Virus record (IMG/VR): IMGVR_UViG_3300043418_000120
Span: 62,001 to 126,000 of that record
Direction: 5' to 3' (one strand)
Origin: a virus
Length of the DNA stretch: 64,000 nucleotides
The notes beneath the pieces were generated by a model. That model saw only the letters and a list, made by a program, of their open reading frames with translations, did not search any database and had not been told where the DNA came from. This document shows positions 59,219 to 64,000 of the stretch, piece after piece. Position 1 is the stretch's first letter. The number at the start of each line of letters is the position of its first letter. Both the position numbers and the translations under genes were made by a program.

Positions 59219-59845
59219 ATGTCTATTACCCTAGAGCTACTACAAAACATTGCTCCACAAACAAAAGTATCGAAGCTAGAAGGTTTCGTTGAAGGACTAC
59301 AAGAAGCATGTGACAAATTTGAGATTAACACTCCAAGTCGTCTAGCATGTTTCCTTGCTCAAGTCGGTCACGAATCTGGCGGCTTTAATGCTGTTAAGGA
59401 AAACCTAAACTACAGCGCGGCTGGTCTTACTGGAACTTTCCATAAGTATTTCCCTACGCTTGAGTCTGCTCATGCTTATGAGCGTAACCCAGAAATGATC
59501 GCCAACCATGTCTATGCTAATCGCATGGGTAATGGTGATGAGCATTCTGGTGATGGATTCAAGTACCGTGGTCGTGGGTTGATTCAATTGACTGGTCATG
59601 ACAATTACCATGCCTTCGCTGAAGACTTGGGTCTTGAGATTGACGAAGCGATTGAATACCTTGAGACTTACGAAGGCGCTGCTATGTCCGCTGCTTGGTT
59701 CTGGTGGAAGAATAACCTGAACGATTGGGCAGATAAAGAAGACATGGTAACACTTACTAAGAAAATCAACGGTGGTACTATTGGTCTTGAAGACCGCATC
59801 CACCACTTCGCTTCTGCGAAACAAGCATTAGAAAACTTAGCATAA
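59219..59845 (+). CDS. GH19 endolysin
   Basis: A 208-residue glycoside hydrolase family 19 enzyme. Catalytic Glu is in VGHESGGF (E52) with a second at E61 (KENLNYSA); KYRGRGLIQLTGHDNY and a W-rich end (AWFWWKNN) are family hallmarks. It would cleave peptidoglycan glycan strands. No signal peptide or cell-wall-binding module, so a holin is needed. Confidence 0.9.
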   Translation: MSITLELLQNIAPQTKVSKLEGFVEGLQEACDKFEINTPSRLACFLAQVGHESGGFNAVKENLNYSAAGLTGTFHKYFPTLESAHAYERNPEMIANHVYANRMGNGDEHSGDGFKYRGRGLIQLTGHDNYHAFAEDLGLEIDEAIEYLETYEGAAMSAAWFWWKNNLNDWADKEDMVTLTKKINGGTIGLEDRIHHFASAKQALENLA

Positions 59846-60490
59846 ATGTTCCAACATATACATCATGAACTCGTTAGTCTACCGCGAATTGATACACCAG
59901 AGGGAAGGTATTACCAGACACCAGACGGTAAAGCCTATCCCTCGGTAACAACTATCACTGGACAACTCGGCAAGGAAGCCATCATTGCGTGGCGTAAGAA
60001 GGTTGGTAATGAAGAAGCCAATCGTATTTCCTCAAGAGCTGCTGCTCGTGGAACTCGAATCCACAAACTATGCGAAGACGTTCTTAATAACAAGACCGTC
60101 GACGCTGGTTTCTTCGATGCTCCACTTTGGGTAGATATGCGTCCACTTCTCAACGACATTACAGAAGTACATGCTCTTGAGAAGCCCCTTTACTCGCATC
60201 ACCTAAGAACTGCTGGCACCGTAGATTGCGTTGCTAAGTATCGAGGGAAGATGTCCATTGTTGACTTTAAGACTTCGAAGCGTTTGAAGACTAGAGAAGA
60301 CATTAGCAACTACTTCATGCAATGCGCAGCTTATGCTGTTGCGTTTGAAGAAAGAACTGGCATTGCCGTATCTCAGTTAGTCATTCTCATGGGAGTTGAC
60401 GATGAAGCGCCGCTCGTGTTTATTGAGAAGCGTGATGACTGGATCGGTCAATTTTTACAACTCCGTGATTTATTTGAAAGAAACAAATGA
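59846..60490 (+). CDS. PD-(D/E)xK (RecB-like) exonuclease
   Basis: A 214-residue nuclease. Catalytic acidic residues are in HHLRTAGTVDCVAKY (Asp) and KMSIVDFKTSK (Asp and Lys), followed by a QCAAYAVAFEE helix (Q-x3-Y). The layout matches short phage Cas4/MGME1-like exonucleases that resect single-stranded ends. Directly abuts the endolysin gene. Confidence 0.82.
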   Translation: MFQHIHHELVSLPRIDTPEGRYYQTPDGKAYPSVTTITGQLGKEAIIAWRKKVGNEEANRISSRAAARGTRIHKLCEDVLNNKTVDAGFFDAPLWVDMRPLLNDITEVHALEKPLYSHHLRTAGTVDCVAKYRGKMSIVDFKTSKRLKTREDISNYFMQCAAYAVAFEERTGIAVSQLVILMGVDDEAPLVFIEKRDDWIGQFLQLRDLFERNK

Positions 60491-60735
60491 AAGTATTGAA
60501 ATTCCAAGCAAGCTGGTGTGGTCCATGCCAAGCATTGAGTATGACTCTTAATGAGTTGACAGAGCAAGCCATTCTTATCGAACCAGTTGATATTGACGAG
60601 AACATGGAGATGGCTCGTAAGTATGGTGTTCGAAGCGTCCCAACCCTTGTGCTGGTGGATGATGCAGGCACCGAAGTTCGACGTTCTGTGGGAGCCGTTA
60701 CACTAGAGGCTTACAAGGCTTGGCTGGCTGAATAA
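60487..60735 (+). CDS. Thioredoxin
   Basis: An 82-residue thioredoxin fold with the W10-C-G-P-C14 active site and the cis-Pro segment RSVPTL. It may reduce the NrdA C-terminal cysteines. Coupled to the nuclease by ATGA. Confidence 0.92.
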   Translation: MKVLKFQASWCGPCQALSMTLNELTEQAILIEPVDIDENMEMARKYGVRSVPTLVLVDDAGTEVRRSVGAVTLEAYKAWLAE

Positions 60736-60742
60736 ATAGTCC

Positions 60743-60771
60743 TTGACATTAATACCGAATACGGGTATAAT
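60743..60771 (+). promoter_or_regulatory. Sigma70-type promoter upstream of secreted protein and tmRNA
   Basis: TTGACA and TATAAT with a 17-bp spacer. The ATG at 60778 lies 6 nt after the -10 box, but a better start with AGGAG follows at 60796. It is the nearest promoter upstream of the tmRNA. Confidence 0.88.
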
Positions 60772-60795
60772 AGTGTCATGAATAGGAGAAAAGTG

Positions 60796-61098
60796 ATGAA
60801 GAAGTTTCTAGTTTTACTGTTGGTTGGTTTGAGTTTTGCGGCTCAGGCTCAGCATTATCATGGTGATCATTTTCATCGCGGAGCCTACTACAACTGGGCT
60901 GCTCCAGCAATCATTGGTGGTGTTATTGGATACAGTATGGCTCAGCGCCCTACTACTGTAGTTGTCCAACAGCCACCAGTCTACGTTCAACAACAGCCAG
61001 TCTATGTTGATCGTCCAGGTATTCCTTACGGATACCGTTATGAGAATGTATTGGATGCGAACTGTGGCTGCTACCGAGTAGTCCTAGTTCCAAACTAA
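60796..61098 (+). CDS. Secreted small protein with Gln/Pro/Tyr-rich region
   Basis: A 100-residue protein with a Sec signal peptide (MKKFLVLLLVGLSFAAQA, cleavage after AQA), a His-rich start, a Gly/Ile helix (APAIIGGVIGYSMAQ) and a VQQPPVYVQQQ low-complexity region, ending CGCYRVVLVP. The form is common in bacterial envelope proteins. I prefer the ATG at 60796 (AGGAG) over 60778 because it gives a normal signal peptide. Confidence 0.72.
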   Translation: MKKFLVLLLVGLSFAAQAQHYHGDHFHRGAYYNWAAPAIIGGVIGYSMAQRPTTVVVQQPPVYVQQQPVYVDRPGIPYGYRYENVLDANCGCYRVVLVPN

Positions 61099-61104
61099 TT
61101 GTTG

Positions 61105-61404
61105 TAATCCCTTCAAAGCGAAGGACTTCTGGACGCGGGTTCGACTCCCGCCATCTCCACCACAAGCGCATTGGCGTAGTATGAGTACTCTAAAACTCGA
61201 CTGCGAAAATCTTAGTTCTAGTGTGCTTTTGATGGGGATGCCATGGTTTCGACAGGGGTAGATAGTAGAGACGGCAACACGGTAGGCGATGACCGTTAAT
61301 CAAGCAAATCAAAATAAATGCAAACGAAAGTTCATTTTTGATGGCAGCCTAATCGGCACCATCTGAGTTTCGGTGGGTGTACTTGGAAACAGAAACACCT
61401 ACCA
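61105..61404 (+). ncRNA. ssrA: Circularly permuted (two-piece) tmRNA
   Basis: The acceptor half comes first: GAAGGACTTCTGGACGCGG with a T arm (GCGGG 61135-61139, loop TTCGACT, CCCGC 61147-61151), the 3' acceptor strand CATCTCC (61152-61158) and ACCA. After a 71-nt intervening segment (61163-61233) comes the 5' half: GGGGATG (61234-61240), then GGTTTCGACAGGG, as in known tmRNAs. GGGGATG pairs with CATCTCC through 7 bp including the alanine identity G3-U70 wobble. The tag frame starts at GCA 61320 and reads ANESSFLMAA, stop at 61350-61352. A 9-bp helix (61372-61403) follows. Mature ends are inferred. Confidence 0.93.
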
Positions 61405-61405
61405 T

Positions 61406-61413
61406 TATAAATA
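61406..61413 (+). promoter_or_regulatory. T4-late-type promoter box TATAAATA
   Basis: A perfect TATAAATA box right after the tmRNA helix, about 50 bp before the ATG at 61464. It would allow late transcription of the following gene, the wall hydrolase and ClpP. Confidence 0.5.
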
Positions 61414-61463
61414 ATTACTTACATCATGAACACACAACTTGATTTACACACACAGGAGTTTAC

Positions 61464-61739
61464 ATGTCAAACATGTCACCGTTCGAAATTCGCCTCGAAC
61501 TATTAAAAATGGCGAAGGAGATGCTCGTCGAGGATTACTACACCAAGAAAGAGCAAATCACAAACAGCTGGGCAACCGCAGTTGACTCAGCAAAGCAGAC
61601 TGGTGCTACGCCACCTGATCATCCAGCGATGCCTGCTTATCCAAGCGAAGCCGAGATTATTGCTAAGGCAACTACTCTCAACGGGTTCGTCTCTCAAATC
61701 CCCACAGCTACACTAGAAAAGACTAAGAAGTCCACCTGA
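61464..61739 (+). CDS. Conserved T4-like phage protein
   Basis: A 91-residue protein with SPFEIRLELLKMAKEMLVEDYY and AMPAYPSEAEIIAKATTLNGFV, a strongly conserved pattern of T4-like phages, probably virion-associated. CAGGAG precedes the ATG. A strong hairpin follows. Confidence 0.8.
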   Translation: MSNMSPFEIRLELLKMAKEMLVEDYYTKKEQITNSWATAVDSAKQTGATPPDHPAMPAYPSEAEIIAKATTLNGFVSQIPTATLEKTKKST

Positions 61740-61748
61740 TACGGGATC

Positions 61749-61770
61749 GGCGTGTGCCACAGCACACGCC
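61749..61770 (+). terminator. Strong hairpin, possible terminator
   Basis: GGCGTGTGC pairs with GCACACGCC around CACA, followed by TTAACTAATT. The stem is strong but the T-run is poor, so it may be a processing or partial termination site. Confidence 0.5.
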
Positions 61771-61792
61771 TTAACTAATTAAGGAGATTGTT

Positions 61793-62326
61793 TTGAAATA
61801 TCTAATTTCAATTCTCATTACCATATCATTGTTTGTTATGTTGCTCTTCTCGACAATTCCGTCAAGAGATATATCAACTGGTATCGTAAGTGTACCTTAC
61901 CAAAATTTGACTGCTTCTGAAAAGAAAGAAGTCGACTGTCTCGCAGATAACATCTGGTATGAGGCTCGTTCCGAACCTAAAGATGGCCAAGTGGCTGTCG
62001 GTCTTGTCACTCTCAACAGAGTCAAGTCTAAGGTGTTCAACAGTAGTGTTTGCGGTGTCGTACATCAAAAAACAAAAACTACTTGTCAATTCACATGGCT
62101 ATGCGAAGGTAAGAAAACTATCACCGCAAAGCAACGTGAACTGTATGAAGATGTCCGTGACATCGCTCTTTATGTATACTTCAATCATGCTGTGATTGAG
62201 GATCTTACTGGAGGGGCTATATACTATCATGCCGATTACGTGTCTCCTGGCTGGAAAAAGCTGAAGAAGACTACGAAGATCGGTCGCCATATCTTTTACA
62301 CCGACCCGAAAGTGACTAACCTATGA
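61793..62326 (+). CDS. SleB-like cell-wall hydrolase with signal anchor
   Basis: A 177-residue protein with an N-terminal membrane helix (about residues 4-22) and a Hydrolase_2/SleB domain: LADNIWYEARSEP with the catalytic Glu57, VGLVTLNRV, then CQFTWLC and AIYYHADYVSP. Start is a TTG preceded by AAGGAG. A second wall-degrading enzyme besides the GH19 endolysin; the anchor suggests export without a holin or a virion role. Confidence 0.82.
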   Translation: MKYLISILITISLFVMLLFSTIPSRDISTGIVSVPYQNLTASEKKEVDCLADNIWYEARSEPKDGQVAVGLVTLNRVKSKVFNSSVCGVVHQKTKTTCQFTWLCEGKKTITAKQRELYEDVRDIALYVYFNHAVIEDLTGGAIYYHADYVSPGWKKLKKTTKIGRHIFYTDPKVTNL

Positions 62327-62883
62327 TGGAAAAACTCAATATCAACCTGAACGCAGGTGGTGATACCAAACAAAACTTCTTGTTGGTAATGGACGAAATT
62401 TCTTTGTCCTCTTGTAAGCAGATGGTCGAATGGATCTTTGCGTGTAACTTCAGCGAAGAGCAGTTTGATATTCTGAACCTTGTTATCTGTAGTCCAGGTG
62501 GCGATCTGAACGCAGCGTTTGCTGTTATCGACACCATGAAGGGCAGCTCTATTCCAATCCGAACTATCGGTCTTGGTCAAATTGCTTCTGCTGGTCTATC
62601 AATCTTCATGGCTGGTACAGCTGGTCAACGTATCCTGACACCAAACACTTCTATCCTCTCGCACCAATACTCATGGGGATCGTTTGGTAAGGAGCATGAA
62701 CTTATTGCTCAGGTGAAAGAATTTGACTTGACTACGAAACGCCTGATCGCGCACTACAAGAAGTGCACTGGTCTTGAAGAAGACGTTATCCGTGAGAAAC
62801 TGTTGCCACCACAGGACGTTTGGCTAAGTGCTGCTGAAGCAAAGAAGCTGGGTGTTTGTGACGTTGTGAAGGACTTATACTAA
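62323..62883 (+). CDS. clpP: ClpP-like serine protease
   Basis: A 186-residue ClpP fold. The full triad is visible: S89 in GQIASAGLSI, H114 in ILSHQYSWG and D165 in QDVWLSAAEA, with E. coli-like spacing. ICSPGGDLNAAFAVID forms the oxyanion region. ClpP works as a tetradecamer with an unfoldase such as ClpX or ClpA; none is in the window, so it may use the host's or another phage protein. It lies near the phage tmRNA, whose tags normally direct proteins to ClpXP. ATGA overlap with the wall hydrolase. Confidence 0.88.
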   Translation: MMEKLNINLNAGGDTKQNFLLVMDEISLSSCKQMVEWIFACNFSEEQFDILNLVICSPGGDLNAAFAVIDTMKGSSIPIRTIGLGQIASAGLSIFMAGTAGQRILTPNTSILSHQYSWGSFGKEHELIAQVKEFDLTTKRLIAHYKKCTGLEEDVIREKLLPPQDVWLSAAEAKKLGVCDVVKDLY

Positions 62884-63056
62884 TGAAATGGCTCAAGTAC
62901 TCTGGCATCTTCATCACCATTGTTGTCAATCCATTCCATTGGCGACTTGGTCTTGACTATGGTAAAGATGAACTGTGTGGACCAAACAGCTGGACAGGCA
63001 AGTTAAACTTACTGTTCCTTGGTATTCATGTAGTATGGGATGATGGCGACTGGTAA
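62883..63056 (+). CDS. Small conserved phage protein
   Basis: A 57-residue protein with VVNPFHWRLGLDYGKD and LLFLGIHVVWDDGDW. The NPFHWRxGxDY pattern is common in phage small proteins of unknown function. The ATG overlaps the clpP stop and the gene ends before the bidirectional terminator. Confidence 0.68.
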   Translation: MKWLKYSGIFITIVVNPFHWRLGLDYGKDELCGPNSWTGKLNLLFLGIHVVWDDGDW

Positions 63057-63068
63057 GCCACCCAAAAG

Positions 63069-63091
63069 AAAAGCCCCTTTCGGGGCTTTTT
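63069..63091. terminator. Bidirectional terminator between convergent genes
   Basis: AAAAGCCCC, TTTC, GGGGCTTTTT: perfect stem with A-run and T-run on the two sides. It marks the switch from plus-strand to minus-strand genes. Confidence 0.93.
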
Positions 63092-63096
63092 GTCAT

Positions 63097-63627
63097 TTAG
63101 AACCACAACCAAATACCTTGGGTCATCAGTAGTAGGGCTAGTCCACCCACACCCCAAGATCCCCAGTACATTCGCATATCAACTGCGATGATCGATGCAG
63201 ACAACAGCACGATCGCAAGCTGGAACAACATACCAGAGAACGTCAGCCATGGGCTGTGTAGCTTGGCTTCATTACGGGCATCTTTAAGAGCTTGAGCTTT
63301 TGCCAACAATTCTTTCTTACCTTCTTTAGTCTTTGGGTCAGACTCATAACGATCGATCTTCTTTTGTAGCTCTGCTTTACGCTTTGGGTCTTTGGCTTCT
63401 TCGAGCTGTCCCTCAGCAATAGACTGCTTGATAGACTTAGCTTGGAAGAAGCTGTATGTGTCAGACGCTTCGATCAAGTTCGTCATCGCTTGACCACTGA
63501 ACGAGTTAGCATAGTAGGTGTTAAGTGCTAGGAACAGCGCCATCACAACAATCACTAGACCAGCGCGGTCTTTGATAGCAGCTTCGCGTTCGCTGCGTGT
63601 AGGGGTCTTTTTAATTTCTTCTGTCAT
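63097..63627 (-). CDS. DUF4337-like membrane protein
   Basis: A 176-residue protein with a membrane segment at about residues 24-42 (VIVVMALFLALNTYY), a long charged helix (about 60-125) and two C-terminal membrane segments. The motif SDTYSFFQAKSIKQ is typical of DUF4337. The start is the ATG at 63627 with AAGGA; longer in-frame starts overlap the upstream gene. Function unknown. Confidence 0.75.
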   Translation of the reverse strand: MTEEIKKTPTRSEREAAIKDRAGLVIVVMALFLALNTYYANSFSGQAMTNLIEASDTYSFFQAKSIKQSIAEGQLEEAKDPKRKAELQKKIDRYESDPKTKEGKKELLAKAQALKDARNEAKLHSPWLTFSGMLFQLAIVLLSASIIAVDMRMYWGSWGVGGLALLLMTQGIWLWF

Positions 63628-63628
63628 A

Positions 63629-63802
63629 TCATTCCTTCGGTTTCTTAAACCAGTATGTTGTTTGTAGTACACGCATCACTGCGTCGCCTGTTGTGTTGTT
63701 TAGGCGAGCTGCCCACTCAACGAAATAGCACCAATCGCGTTCTGCGTCTTCTTGACCAGAAGCCCATGCTTGGTACATATGTTGTAAGTGACGTGAATCC
63801 AT
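63629..63802 (-). CDS. Small hypothetical protein (minus strand)
   Basis: A 57-residue protein, MDSRHLQHMYQAWASGQE and FVEWAARLNNTTGDAV, too short to be noticed easily but well placed between two genes, with GAGAGG before its ATG and its stop 1 bp before the next ATG. Helical, function unknown. Confidence 0.6.
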   Translation of the reverse strand: MDSRHLQHMYQAWASGQEDAERDWCYFVEWAARLNNTTGDAVMRVLQTTYWFKKPKE

Positions 63803-63817
63803 GTCAACCTCTCGTAT

Positions 63818-63967
63818 TTATTTGATGAACATCAAGACTTTGGCTGTCACAACTGCGACCCCAACGACCAACATCATGAACACTGCCGCTACTGTTATAA
63901 CGAAGATGGCAGCAAGCCCAACACCATAGCTCAACAGCGTATTCCATTTATTCTTTAGTTCTTGCAT
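63818..63967 (-). CDS. Single-pass small membrane protein (minus strand)
   Basis: A 49-residue protein with one or two membrane segments (YGVGLAAIFVITVAAVFMMLVVG region). It starts 1 bp after the stop of an upstream partial gene, as in the neighbouring operon. Function unknown. Confidence 0.55.
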   Translation of the reverse strand: MQELKNKWNTLLSYGVGLAAIFVITVAAVFMMLVVGVAVVTAKVLMFIK

Positions 63968-63968
63968 G

Positions 63969-64000
63969 TTAGCGCCCTGTCCAAACTTTCGGTGCAGCCT
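63969..64000 (-). CDS. 3' end of an unknown gene (partial, minus strand)
   Basis: Only the last nine codons lie in the window, reading AAPKVWTGR then TAA. The spacing of 1 bp to the next ATG supports it as a real gene end; nothing can be said on function. Confidence 0.4.
   Translation of the reverse strand, partial: AAPKVWTGR

Noticed and set aside
60731-60738. AATAAATA after thioredoxin as a late promoter
   Set aside because: It comprises the stop codon context and is directly followed by a perfect sigma70 promoter; no independent support.
61131-61162. An apparent tRNA 3' end (T arm plus CCA)
   Set aside because: No D arm or anticodon arm precedes it. Its acceptor strand pairs with GGGGATG at 61234, so it is the acceptor half of the permuted tmRNA, not a tRNA.
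63815-63840. AATAAATA on the minus strand as a late promoter for the 63802 gene
   Set aside because: It is made by the stop codon of the upstream gene and lies only 12 bp before the ATG, so it is probably chance.

Overview
The window is part of the genome of a large virulent T4-like phage (tailed, contractile-tail/myovirus type). The evidence is a complete T4-style replication module: clamp gp45, clamp loader gp44/gp62, RegA, DexA-type exonuclease, family B polymerase gp43, UvsX, helicase gp41, primase gp61, RNase H and a DNA ligase. It also has NrdA/NrdB, ThyX, dCMP deaminase, PhoH, Hsp20 and many tightly packed small genes joined by ATGA or TAATG overlaps. Almost everything is on the + strand; the last 0.9 kb is on the - strand beyond a bidirectional terminator. 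Both window ends cut genes. The host is not shown, but consensus sigma70 promoters, Shine-Dalgarno sites, a spanin-like protein and a permuted tmRNA suggest a Gram-negative bacterium, possibly an alpha- or betaproteobacterium (inference).

Layout. 1-5924: a CobT-like VWA/metallopeptidase protein and a CobS-like AAA+ ATPase with conserved small genes between them, then a stand-alone copy of the CobS N-terminal domain behind a palindromic promoter. 6010-8183: winged-helix protein, MazZ-like nucleotide hydrolase, Asp/Asn beta-hydroxylase-like protein, zinc ribbon, Ser-rich membrane protein. 8261-19990: DNA replication and recombination, interrupted by an Hsp20 gene and a run of small unknown genes (12204-14247). 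20002-23652: TET/JBP-type dioxygenase, an unknown gene and a GT-B glycosyltransferase, a probable DNA hypermodification group. 23689-36625: metallopeptidase, then virion/internal-head candidates (several sharing a T4-like capsid-targeting N terminus, two nucleotidyltransferases, a Dps ferritin, fibre-like proteins), then spanin/holin-like genes. 36745-41687: primase, ThyX, NrdA, NrdB. 41680-44873: GNAT plus two PP-loop ATPases plus an unknown gene. 45008-50580: GIY-YIG protein, membrane protein, phosphoesterase and many small genes. 50637-60735: RNase H, DUF6433-like protein, dCMP deaminase, ligase, MazG-like, nucleotidase, cupin, PhoH, GH19 endolysin, RecB-like nuclease, thioredoxin. 60796-63056: secreted protein, a circularly permuted (two-piece) tmRNA gene, SleB-like wall hydrolase and ClpP.

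The most notable signals are: (1) a permuted tmRNA whose acceptor half lies upstream of its coding half, encoding the tag ANESSFLMAA, about 0.9 kb from a phage ClpP with an intact catalytic triad; (2) thirteen near-consensus sigma70 promoters, all with 17-bp spacers, five of which place the ATG 6-7 nt after the -10 box so that the transcripts would be leaderless; (3) the TET/JBP plus glycosyltransferase group; (4) a translationally coupled GNAT and double PP-loop cassette of unknown product; and (5) a family of proteins sharing a capsid-targeting-like N terminus. T4-late-like TATAAATA/AATAAATA boxes precede several structural genes. All family assignments are from reading the protein sequences and from memory of the families; no database search was run.
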